The translations under genes were made by a program, and so were the position numbers. Under the pieces are notes generated by a model that was not told where the DNA came from, searched no databases, and worked only from the letters and a program-made list of their open reading frames with translations. This document shows positions 1 through 6,471 of a DNA stretch of 7,646 bases, in pieces. The stretch is taken from contig JAFRQC010000177.1 of assembly GCA_017428805.1 (NCBI GenBank), forward strand, positions 1 through 7,646, given 5' to 3'. The stretch comes from Prevotella sp. GTDB lineage: Bacteria > Bacteroidota > Bacteroidia > Bacteroidales > Bacteroidaceae. How positions within the stretch are numbered: position 1 is the first letter of the stretch; each line of letters opens with the position of its first letter.

Positions 1-4
1 GCAA

Positions 5-60
5 ATTCTTCACTTTTCACTCTTCACTCTTCACTTTTCACTCTTCACTCTTCACTCTCA
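5..60. repeat. Tandem heptamer repeat (GAARAGT read on the minus strand) over the queD stop codon
   Basis: On the plus strand the heptamers ACTTTTC and ACTCTTC follow one another from 12 to 53 without interruption. A one-mismatch copy (ATTCTTC) lies at 5-11 and a partial copy at 54-60. The order is T-type, C-type, C-type, then the same again, so 12-32 and 33-53 are an exact 21-base duplication. Read on the minus strand the unit is GAAGAGT or GAAAAGT, and each junction creates a TGA. The queD stop (45-47) is one of these, and the last four residues of QueD (E-S-E-E) are encoded by the repeat. What lies to the left of base 1 is not visible. The repeat itself is certain; its function is unknown. 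Confidence 0.9.
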
Positions 61-380
61 TACGCTGCCCAGTTGCCCTCGCTCTCCTGCACCGTAGCCT
101 TGTAGCAGGTGTCTATCTGCTCCACGCACCAACGGGCAATGTTCTCGGCCGTAGGGTTGAAGGGCAGCACGTCGTTCAGGTTCTGATGGTCCAGCTTACC
201 CTTGATTTTCCTTTTTATCTCCGTAAAGTCCACCACCATGCCGTTTCTGTTCAGCTCCTTCGCCTTACAGAAGATGGTGATGATCCAATTGTGACCGTGC
301 AGCTGACTACACTTACTCTCATAATCCAAGACCAGATGGTGACTGGCCGATACCTCAATCTTTTTCTGAATGTAATACAT
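45..380 (-). CDS. queD: 6-carboxy-5,6,7,8-tetrahydropterin synthase (QueD / PTPS family)
   Basis: A 111-residue protein of the 6-pyruvoyl-tetrahydropterin synthase fold, close to the usual QueD length (about 120). The family uses a zinc site to convert dihydroneopterin triphosphate, made from GTP, to 6-carboxytetrahydropterin, the second step of queuosine (preQ1) synthesis in the cytoplasm. Visible motifs are a first zinc His in SASHHL (H14), the Cys-x3-HGH box (C24, H28, H30), the Asp-His pair in LDHQNLND (D64, H65), the PTAEN segment (77-80) and the Glu of VQES (E99). The catalytic Cys before HGH favours QueD over the PTPS-III folate type, in which this position differs. The ATG lies 9 bases after the dnaG stop with no clear ribosome binding site, so it is probably read from the dnaG transcript. 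The C-terminal ESEE is encoded by a heptamer repeat. Other queuosine genes are not in the window. Confidence 0.88.
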   Translation of the reverse strand: MYYIQKKIEVSASHHLVLDYESKCSQLHGHNWIITIFCKAKELNRNGMVVDFTEIKRKIKGKLDHQNLNDVLPFNPTAENIARWCVEQIDTCYKATVQESEGNWAAYESEE

Positions 381-389
381 ATTTCCGTT

Positions 390-2357
390 TTAGACAACGA
401 GATCGCTACCCAGCCTGCTGGCCAAGGTGTCGCGAAGCTCTTTGGTTTCCTTATGTTCTTTCAATAGTTGCATCATGCGCTCTACGTTGCTGCCCACCTG
501 CTGCAGCTGCTGCTGAATCTCCTTCAGACGGCCTTCCAGGATGTCGAGCCGATAGTCCATGACCAGATGGAGCACGCGCTGACGCAGTCGTTCTATGTGT
601 TTCTGATGTAATACTGTCGCGTCCTTCTCGTCATTGTCAAACTGGAAGCGTCCGCCCAGCTGATGACGGTCTATGACCAGGCTGGTGGCCAGCTGGCTTA
701 TCTGGATGTCGGGATGACTGCAGAAGTAGGTCTCGGCCCGGAAGCCCTCGTCGCCGCAGCGTGCCACGGCCTCAGCCAGTATCTGATTGTACAGGGGCTG
801 CGAGAAGATGATGCCGTCCTGCGACAGGTCGTAGTCTATGTACTGTGCCACGGTGAAGCTGATCATCCCGCCGTCCTCGGTCTCTATCTGGTCGAAGATG
901 ACCTCCTCGCCAAAGCGTACTATCTCACGCACCAGCAGCTGCTCCACCTTCGATATGGCGGTGCTGACGGGAGGCGTGGGTATGTGCACCTCTGTCGTCG
1001 CCTCGGGTTTCCTGTTCTCCTCACGCTCACGCTCCTTTTCCTTCTCCTCGATGTCGGCACGGATGTACTTGTTCATCTCGGCTATGAGCGTCTGCTCCTT
1101 CATGTTGATGCGATGGGCAAAGTCGGTCAGGTAGGTAGAGCGGAGTATCTGGTCGGGGATGACCGAGATGCTCTTCACGATGCTGCCTATAGCCTCGCTG
1201 CGCTTCACGGGGTCTTCGGTATTCTCTACCGTCAGCCTCGCCTTGAAGGTGATGAAGTCCGTCTGCTGTTCGGTGATGTATTTCTTCAGCTCCTCCGTGG
1301 AATGTTTGCGGGCAAACGAGTCGGGGTCGTCGCCGTCGGGCAGCAGCAGCACCTTGATGTTCATGCCCTCGGCCAACAGCATGTCGGTGCCGCGCATTGC
1401 GGCATGGATGCCAGCCTCGTCGCCGTCGTAGAGCAGCGTGATGTTGTTGGTGAAGCGGTGCAGCATACGTATCTGGTAGACCGACAGGGCCGTGCCACTG
1501 TTGGCCACCACGTTCTCTACGCCTGCCTGGTGCATGGCTATCACGTCGGTATAGCCCTCCACCATGAAGACGCGGTCTTCCTTGACGATAGCCTTCTTGG
1601 CCTGATAGATGCCGTAGAGCTCGCGTTCCTTATGATATATATCGGAGTCGGGCGAGTTGACGTACTTCTGCGCCACACCCTTCGTCCGGCTGTCGAGCAC
1701 ACGGCCACCGAAGGCCACTACCTTGCCCGAGACGTTGAACCAGGGGAAGATGGCACGGCCGGAGTAGCGGTCGTACATGCCGCGCTCGTTTTCGATGCAC
1801 AGTCCCGTCTTCACCAGGAACTGGGGCTTGTAGCCTTTCTGCGTGGCAGCCGCAGACAGGGCATCGCGCTTCTGGGGCGAATAGCCCAACTGGAACTTCT
1901 CTATGATATCATCGCGAATGCCGCGGCTGCGGAAGTACTGACGGCCTATAGCCACCCCGTCGGGGTCGTTCTTCAGCACATCGTGGAACCAGTCCTTGGC
2001 CCACTCGTTGACAATGAACATGGACTCGCGCTCACTCTGTTCCTGGCGCTCCTCGTCGGTCAGCTCCTTCTCTACTATCTCTATGCTGTACTTCTTGGCC
2101 AGCCAGCGCAGGGCCTCGGGATAGGTGATCTGCTCGTGCTCCATCAGGAACTTGACGGGTGTGCCACCCTTGCCGCAGACGAAGCAGTGACAGATATTCT
2201 TGGTGGGCGACACCATGAACGACGGGTTGCGGTCGTCGTGGAAAGGGCACAGCCCTTTGTAGTTCACGCCCGCCTTCTTCAGCGTCACGAACTCTCCCAC
2301 CACGTCGACTATCTTAGCCGCGTCATTGATCCTGTCTACTGTCGCCCTGTCTATCAT
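390..2357 (-). CDS. dnaG: DNA primase DnaG
   Basis: Synthesises RNA primers at the replication fork with the DnaB helicase. The ATG at 2357 gives 655 residues. An in-frame ATG at 2399 would add 14 residues, but that stretch overlaps the promoter at 2377-2407, and the protein begins as primases do at MIDRATVDRI. Domains: an N-terminal CHC2 zinc finger (C37, H40, C58, C61, the same spacing as in E. coli); the RNA polymerase core with RAIFPWFNVSGKVVAFGGR (201-219); the Toprim metal site with VEGYTD (E267), DGDEAG (D311, D313) and DGDDPD (341-346); a highly charged linker (about 435-468, EEKEKEREREENRK); and a C-terminal region (about 470-655) in the helicase-binding position, ending in probable coiled-coil helices. 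It is longer than E. coli DnaG (581), mainly from the linker onward. No frameshift or missing catalytic residue is seen. The guanine deaminase gene ends 54 bases upstream and queD follows after 9 bases. Confidence 0.97.
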   Translation of the reverse strand: MIDRATVDRINDAAKIVDVVGEFVTLKKAGVNYKGLCPFHDDRNPSFMVSPTKNICHCFVCGKGGTPVKFLMEHEQITYPEALRWLAKKYSIEIVEKELTDEERQEQSERESMFIVNEWAKDWFHDVLKNDPDGVAIGRQYFRSRGIRDDIIEKFQLGYSPQKRDALSAAATQKGYKPQFLVKTGLCIENERGMYDRYSGRAIFPWFNVSGKVVAFGGRVLDSRTKGVAQKYVNSPDSDIYHKERELYGIYQAKKAIVKEDRVFMVEGYTDVIAMHQAGVENVVANSGTALSVYQIRMLHRFTNNITLLYDGDEAGIHAAMRGTDMLLAEGMNIKVLLLPDGDDPDSFARKHSTEELKKYITEQQTDFITFKARLTVENTEDPVKRSEAIGSIVKSISVIPDQILRSTYLTDFAHRINMKEQTLIAEMNKYIRADIEEKEKEREREENRKPEATTEVHIPTPPVSTAISKVEQLLVREIVRFGEEVIFDQIETEDGGMISFTVAQYIDYDLSQDGIIFSQPLYNQILAEAVARCGDEGFRAETYFCSHPDIQISQLATSLVIDRHQLGGRFQFDNDEKDATVLHQKHIERLRQRVLHLVMDYRLDILEGRLKEIQQQLQQVGSNVERMMQLLKEHKETKELRDTLASRLGSDLVV

Positions 2358-2376
2358 CCGATTACAAATTTGCGTG

Positions 2377-2407
2377 CAAAGGTACACATTTTCCTGCAAA
2401 CAGCAAA
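2377..2407 (-). promoter_or_regulatory. Bacteroidota-type promoter for dnaG (and queD)
   Basis: On the minus strand TTTG (2407-2404) is followed after exactly 19 bases by TACCTTTG (2384-2377), a full match to the Bacteroidota -33/-7 consensus TTTG-N19-21-TAnnTTTG. Transcription would start near 2371, giving a leader of about 14 bases before the ATG at 2357. The leader has no Shine-Dalgarno sequence. The -33 box begins only 4 bases after the stop codon of the guanine deaminase gene (2414-2412), so dnaG may also receive read-through. Start site and strength are inferred. Confidence 0.85.
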
Positions 2408-2411
2408 ATTT

Positions 2412-3707
2412 TTACTGGCAGGAGTTGAGACGAACCTCCCTTCCACGGCAGAAACGGTGCACGATGTGGCGGTCGTCGCCTATATAGATATAGCGTTCCA
2501 GCCGCTGCATCAGCGTGTAGTCGTCGGGATAGAGGTCGCCGTCGTCTATGACAAGGGCGTCAAAGTCATACCCCGGCTCGAAGCTGCCGACACGCCCGAA
2601 GAGGCTGCCACCACCCTTGGTCGCCATCCAGAATGCCTCCGACAGCGACAGGAAGGGCATCTCGTCGCCCCGTTGCTGGTAGTGCATCTTGCTCACCTGT
2701 ATGGCATAGACCATGGTACGGAAGAGGCTCATGTCGTGGCCGCCACTGATATCGCTGCCCAGACCCACGGTGAGACCCTCGTTGAGGAAGGTACGCACAG
2801 GGGCCATGCCCGATGAGACGTTGAAGTTGGACGTAGGACAGTGGGCCACCATCACCCCACCCTCGTGCATCAGCTGCCGCTCCTGCTCATCGCTCCACAC
2901 GCAGTGAGCCATCACCGTGGGCACCTGTCCAAACAGCCCGTAGCGGCGATAGGCATCGCCATAGCCACGGCTGAGGGGTTCCAGCTGGCGCACCAGCGCT
3001 ATCTCCGACAGGTTTTCCGACAGGTGCGACTGCACTGCCAGGTGATGTCGGCGGGCCACGTCGGCACAGGCCGTCAGCAGCTCGGGGGTGCACGACGGGA
3101 TGAAGCGAGGCGTGACGATGGGCCGCACCAGGCCCTCACGGTCACTATATGCCGACATGATCTGCTCCATGCCCTGCAGATAGTCTTCGACAGACTCCGA
3201 CAGGGCCTCGGGACAGTTGCGGTTCATGGCCACCTTGCCCACAAGTGCACCCATGCCACTCTGGCTGAAGATGTCCATCAGCCGCAGGGTGCCTGCAGTG
3301 TGGATGGTGGCAAAGACGGCGGCACGCATGGTGCCCACACGCCACAGATGGTAGACAAACCGCCGGTAGATGCGGTCGGCATATTCCACATCGCTGAAGC
3401 GCGTCTCCTCGGGGAAGGTGTAGTTCTCAAGCCAGGGCAGCAGCGTCAGGTCCATGGCGATGCCCTGGTTGTGGTACTGCGGAGCATGCACGTGGACATC
3501 GTTCATGGCGGGTATGAGCAGCCGGTTGCCAAAGTCCACCACCTCAGCATCACCAAGCTGACCTACTGCACTACTGAGGCCGTCCAGGCTGGAAGCCACG
3601 CCTAAGACGCGACCGTCACCGACGGCTATGTAGCCGTTTTCCACGACTTCAAACCGTGTACGCTCCTTGGTATAGACTATATGCCCTTTGTATATTCTCA
3701 TCATCAT
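2412..3707 (-). CDS. guaD: Guanine deaminase (amidohydrolase superfamily)
   Basis: Converts guanine to xanthine and ammonia in purine salvage and catabolism; cytoplasmic, with one catalytic zinc. The 431-residue length is typical. Family-specific signs are VHVHAPQY (zinc ligands H72, H74), LLPWLENYTFPEE (89-101), GKVAMN, PRFIPSCTPELL (200-211), QSHLSEN (H228 ligand, E231 in the proton-transfer position), MAHCVWSDE (H268), HCPTSNFNVSSG (289-300) and GLGSDISGG (D319). The APQY and NYTFPEE segments separate guanine deaminase from cytosine deaminase and chlorohydrolase relatives. Three ATGs stand in a row (3707, 3704, 3701); an AGGA lies 2, 5 and 8 bases before them, so the third is best spaced and the true product may be 2 residues shorter. 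The gene starts 15 bases after the stop of the esterase gene with no promoter visible between, so the two probably share a transcript. Substrate assignment is from motifs only. Confidence 0.88.
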   Translation of the reverse strand: MMMRIYKGHIVYTKERTRFEVVENGYIAVGDGRVLGVASSLDGLSSAVGQLGDAEVVDFGNRLLIPAMNDVHVHAPQYHNQGIAMDLTLLPWLENYTFPEETRFSDVEYADRIYRRFVYHLWRVGTMRAAVFATIHTAGTLRLMDIFSQSGMGALVGKVAMNRNCPEALSESVEDYLQGMEQIMSAYSDREGLVRPIVTPRFIPSCTPELLTACADVARRHHLAVQSHLSENLSEIALVRQLEPLSRGYGDAYRRYGLFGQVPTVMAHCVWSDEQERQLMHEGGVMVAHCPTSNFNVSSGMAPVRTFLNEGLTVGLGSDISGGHDMSLFRTMVYAIQVSKMHYQQRGDEMPFLSLSEAFWMATKGGGSLFGRVGSFEPGYDFDALVIDDGDLYPDDYTLMQRLERYIYIGDDRHIVHRFCRGREVRLNSCQ

Positions 3708-3722
3708 TTTCCTGTTAGAACA

Positions 3723-5402
3723 TCATTTCAGATAGTCAGCCAGCGGCGAACCTATCTGTCGCAGACCCTTGGCCATCGACTGTGCATTCATCTGGGCACC
3801 TATCTTCGAGGCATGCGTGTGGTCCTTCTTAAAATAGCGGCCGGCCTTGGCCTTTATCTTGGCTATCTTGGCCTTAGCCTTCTCCTTGTCCTTGGGCAGA
3901 CGCTTGGCAAACTTCTTGTCGAGGAAGTCGGCCGAGATGTTGTGCATATCGACAAAGGCCACACCTGTCTCGGCGACTACCTCGCGATACCACTTGCCAT
4001 AGCTGCCGTCGCGACGCTCAATGCGGCCATCGGGCCACTCGTTGCGCGGGGTCAGCGAGACGAGGATGGGCGTAGCACCCTTTTCGCGTACATCATCTAT
4101 CATCTTCTTCAGATACCAACCGAAGGAATAGACCACCTCGTAGGTGTCGTTGTCAAGGTGATAGACATGGAGGGTATCCTTCGACTCGGCTATCACGCCA
4201 CGGGCTTTCTTGTCGGTGATGGGACAGATGTCGTTGTGACCAAACTGGATGGTCACATAGTCGCCGGGCTGCAGGGAGTTGTAGACCTTCTCCCACAGAC
4301 CCTCACGGATAAACGAGCGGGTGCTGCGTCCGGCACGGGCTGCATTGACCAGCGTCACCTTAGTGGTGTCGAACACGGTGGCTGCCTGTGATGCCCAGCC
4401 CCACATGCCGTCATCATCCTTGTCGGCATTCTTCACCGTAGAGTCGCCTGTGAAGAACACCACGGGACGCCCCTCCTGACGCTGAACAGCGTAGCTTGCA
4501 CCCGGCACATTGACCATCATGGACTTGAGTGATGCCAGCTGTCTGTCCTGACTGGCCATGATACCCTCGGCAGCAGAGCGGGCATTGAGCTCGGCACCAA
4601 ACTTCGACGTATGGATCTTGTCGCCCAGGAAGTGATACTCACGCTTCCACTGACTGTAGCTGTCCAGTTTCTGACCACTGATCTCATTGAGGTCGATGTA
4701 GGGTACGTTCTCGCGACCGGCTATCTCCACGAGCCAGGCCGACTGCGGTTTGCGCACCACCTTACCCTGCTCGTCGTAGGCATTGCGGGGGGTGAGCGAC
4801 ATCAGGATGGGATGGGCACCATGCTCACGTATCTCGCTGATGTAACGATGCAGGTAGCCGCCATAGCTGTAGACGGTGTCTGTACGCTGCGTACGCTCAT
4901 TGAAGCCTACATAGCAGGTGTCGAGGTCTGTACCAGGTATGACGGCACGGGCACGTTTCTTGTCGAAGAACTCGCCATTGTCATTGTGACCTATGCTGAC
5001 GATGACCCAGTCACCGGGCTTCAGCGCATCGCGCACTGCGGGCCACAAGTCGGTATAGAATGTGCGGGTGGACATGCCGCCCAGGGCCTGGTTCTCCACC
5101 GTTATCTGGTTCTCGTCGAAATACTGGTTGGCAAAGTAGCCCCAACCCCACTGGCCGTTGCTGCCGTTGCCCTTGGTGCCGTTGCGCATGGTGCTGTTGC
5201 CGATGAGGAAGAGCACAGGATTGGCCCCCTTACGACTGGAGCCGGGCGACGGGCGCGACATCAGGGCCTTGGCTATAGAGTCAGGCGTATTGTCCACCAC
5301 CTTGTTGACATCTTCTATAGGATCGGGCAGGTTGTCGAAGTTCTGAGCCCCTACAGTCAGGGTAAGCACTGACAGTGCGATAGTAGATAGTAGTTGTTTC
5401 AT
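3723..5402 (-). CDS. Secreted tandem SGNH/GDSL esterase, rhamnogalacturonan acetylesterase-like
   Basis: A 559-residue exported protein. Residues 1-19 form a signal peptide with hydrophobic core LSTIALSVLTLTV and a probable signal peptidase I cut after VGA; with no lipobox Cys it should be periplasmic or released. Two homologous SGNH hydrolase domains follow. Domain 1 (about 62-285) has GNST (S70), GGMSTRTF (G109), GHND (N140) and DKIH (D261, H264). Domain 2 (about 312-555) has GDST (S321), RAGRSTRSF (G358), FGHND (N390) and DHTH (D527, H530). Both have a complete Ser-Gly-Asn-Asp-His set, so both may be active. Domain 1 has Asn in place of the Asp of GDS, which is not a catalytic residue. The GDST / GRSTRSF / FGHND / HTHxxxxGA pattern is that of CE12 rhamnogalacturonan acetylesterases, which remove acetyl groups from pectin; this substrate is inferred. 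Domain 2 carries a Lys/Ala-rich insertion (496-526) absent from domain 1. No other polysaccharide-degradation gene is visible nearby. Confidence 0.85.
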   Translation of the reverse strand: MKQLLSTIALSVLTLTVGAQNFDNLPDPIEDVNKVVDNTPDSIAKALMSRPSPGSSRKGANPVLFLIGNSTMRNGTKGNGSNGQWGWGYFANQYFDENQITVENQALGGMSTRTFYTDLWPAVRDALKPGDWVIVSIGHNDNGEFFDKKRARAVIPGTDLDTCYVGFNERTQRTDTVYSYGGYLHRYISEIREHGAHPILMSLTPRNAYDEQGKVVRKPQSAWLVEIAGRENVPYIDLNEISGQKLDSYSQWKREYHFLGDKIHTSKFGAELNARSAAEGIMASQDRQLASLKSMMVNVPGASYAVQRQEGRPVVFFTGDSTVKNADKDDDGMWGWASQAATVFDTTKVTLVNAARAGRSTRSFIREGLWEKVYNSLQPGDYVTIQFGHNDICPITDKKARGVIAESKDTLHVYHLDNDTYEVVYSFGWYLKKMIDDVREKGATPILVSLTPRNEWPDGRIERRDGSYGKWYREVVAETGVAFVDMHNISADFLDKKFAKRLPKDKEKAKAKIAKIKAKAGRYFKKDHTHASKIGAQMNAQSMAKGLRQIGSPLADYLK

Positions 5403-5433
5403 CGTTTTGATTCTTTATATATGTTTCAGCCTG

Positions 5434-5441
5434 CAAAGTTA
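5434..5441 (-). promoter_or_regulatory. -7 element of the esterase-guaD promoter
   Basis: TAACTTTG on the minus strand matches TAnnTTTG and is followed by GCA, as in the other two promoters of this window. Transcription would start near 5427, leaving a leader of about 25 bases before the ATG at 5402. The position where TTTG is expected (5464-5461 on the minus strand) reads ACCT, so the -33 element is missing. That may mean a weak or activator-dependent promoter. Confidence 0.6.
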
Positions 5442-5451
5442 CAACTTTTTT

Positions 5452-5463
5452 CCTTAATTAAGG
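5452..5463. promoter_or_regulatory. 12-base perfect palindrome, possible operator
   Basis: CCTTAATTAAGG reads the same on both strands. It ends at the place where the -33 element of the esterase promoter should lie and fills much of the spacer upstream of its -7 box. The flanking T-runs do not extend the symmetry. A repressor or activator site is possible, but no known binding motif is recognised and A/T-rich palindromes arise by chance. Confidence 0.35.
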
Positions 5464-5471
5464 TTTCATAC

Positions 5472-5494
5472 GCACAAAAAGTGATGATTTGTGC
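5472..5494. promoter_or_regulatory. Inverted repeat upstream of the etf promoter
   Basis: GCACAAA (5472-5478) and TTTGTGC (5488-5494) are perfect inverted copies separated by 9 bases. A second, overlapping pair is AAAAAGTG (5476-5483) and CACTTTTT (5503-5510). Both lie just upstream of the -33 element of the etf promoter (5513), where an activator would bind. A terminator is unlikely because no gene ends here. Regulator unknown. Confidence 0.4.
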
Positions 5495-5512
5495 ACTTTT
5501 CACACTTTTTCT

Positions 5513-5543
5513 TTTGTAAATCAAACAAAAAACAGTACCTTTG
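5513..5543 (+). promoter_or_regulatory. Bacteroidota-type promoter for the etfBA operon
   Basis: TTTG (5513-5516), 19 bases, then TACCTTTG (5536-5543): a full match to the Bacteroidota consensus with the same spacing and the same -7 box as the dnaG promoter. The start of transcription should be near 5550, giving an A/T-rich leader of about 41 bases before the etfB ATG. The leader lacks a Shine-Dalgarno sequence. Confidence 0.85.
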
Positions 5544-5591
5544 CACCGCAAAAAATAGAGTAAACAGTAATTATATCATATATAGTATTTT

Positions 5592-6464
5592 ATGGCATTA
5601 AAGATTGTTGTTCTGGCCAAGCAAGTGCCAGACACCCGAAATGTGGGTAAGGATGCTATGACAGCCGAAGGCACTGTTAACCGTGCTGCCCTACCCGCCA
5701 TCTTCAATCCAGAAGATTTGAATGCCTTGGAGCAGGCCCTTCGTTTGAAGGAGCAGAATCCAGGCTCAACAGTAGGAATCCTCACGATGGGTCCTCCACG
5801 TGCAGGTGAGATTATCCGTCAGGGACTTTATCGTGGCGCTGATACAGGTTGGTTGCTGACTGACCGTCTCTTCGCTGGTGCTGATACCCTAGCTACATCT
5901 TACGCTCTGGCTACAGCCATCAAGAAGATTGGCGATGTAGATATCGTGATTGGTGGTCGTCAGGCTATCGATGGTGATACCGCTCAGGTAGGTCCTCAGG
6001 TGGCTCAGAAGCTGGGCCTCAACCAGGTTACTTATGCTGAGGAAGTTCTCAGCGTCAAGGATGGCAAGGCTACTATCAAGCGTGTTATCGATGGTGGTGT
6101 TGAGACCGTTGAGGCTCCTCTGCCAGTAGTTATAACCGTTAACGGTAGTGCAGCTCCATGCCGCCCACAGAACGCCAAGCTGGTTATGAAGTACAAGCGT
6201 GCTACATGTCCTATGGAGCGTCCTGCAGAGGGTACTGCTTACGATAAGCTCTATGAGGAGCGTCCATATCTCACACTGAACCAGTGGAGCGTGGCTGATG
6301 TAGACGGCGATGTTCAGCAGTGTGGTCTGGCAGGTTCGCCTACCAAGGTAAAGGCCATCAAGAACATTGTGTTCCAGGCTAAGGAGTCGAAGACTTTGAC
6401 GGCTTCTGATGCAGACATCGAGGGAATGATCAAAGAATTGTTGGACGAAAAGATTATTGGTTAA
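5592..6464 (+). CDS. etfB: Electron transfer flavoprotein, beta subunit
   Basis: A 290-residue cytoplasmic protein that pairs with EtfA to form a flavoprotein shuttling electrons to or from acyl-CoA dehydrogenases. It opens with KIVVLAKQVPDT (4-15) and has the nucleotide-binding segment GGRQAIDGDTAQVGP (121-135). Residues 162-182 fit the ETF-beta signature as I recall it: I-x-[KR], D-G-G, E-x-V, then P-x-hydrophobic pair-T. The GDTAQVGP wording is like clostridial, often electron-bifurcating, EtfB rather than the mitochondrial form, where this loop reads DDxNQTG. In bifurcating proteins this loop holds a second FAD instead of AMP; whether that is so here is inferred and untested. The start at 5592 is the first ATG after the promoter. 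It lies 7 bases before etfA. Codon use is strongly biased (GGT, CGT, GCT), suggesting high expression. Confidence 0.95.
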   Translation: MALKIVVLAKQVPDTRNVGKDAMTAEGTVNRAALPAIFNPEDLNALEQALRLKEQNPGSTVGILTMGPPRAGEIIRQGLYRGADTGWLLTDRLFAGADTLATSYALATAIKKIGDVDIVIGGRQAIDGDTAQVGPQVAQKLGLNQVTYAEEVLSVKDGKATIKRVIDGGVETVEAPLPVVITVNGSAAPCRPQNAKLVMKYKRATCPMERPAEGTAYDKLYEERPYLTLNQWSVADVDGDVQQCGLAGSPTKVKAIKNIVFQAKESKTLTASDADIEGMIKELLDEKIIG

Positions 6465-6471
6465 TTGAGAT

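Noticed and set aside
5..60. Possible CRISPR-like or origin-type repeat array.
   Set aside because: The units are 7 bases with no spacers, and there are no cas genes or DnaA-box-like sequences next to them.
663..2816. A 717-codon open frame on the plus strand, antisense to dnaG and the guanine deaminase gene.
   Set aside because: It crosses two well-supported genes and the dnaG promoter, has no motif or promoter of its own, and its His/Leu/Val-rich composition is that of an antisense shadow in a GC-rich coding region.
2841..4391. Plus-strand open frames at 2841-3605 and 3681-4391, antisense to the deaminase and esterase genes.
   Set aside because: No recognisable domain, no start signal, and both lie wholly over genes with intact catalytic motifs on the other strand.
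4611..5372. A 253-codon plus-strand open frame antisense to the esterase gene.
   Set aside because: Same reasoning: shadow frame over a secreted enzyme with a clear signal peptide and two active sites.
5490..5504. A CRP-like site, TGTG then CACA.
   Set aside because: The half-sites are 7 bases apart, whereas the CRP consensus needs 8 and a TGTGA/TCACA core; the match is incomplete.
5472..5510. Rho-independent terminator in the divergent region.
   Set aside because: Genes on both sides point away from it, so no transcript needs to end there, and the 7-base stem is A/T-rich with a 9-base loop.
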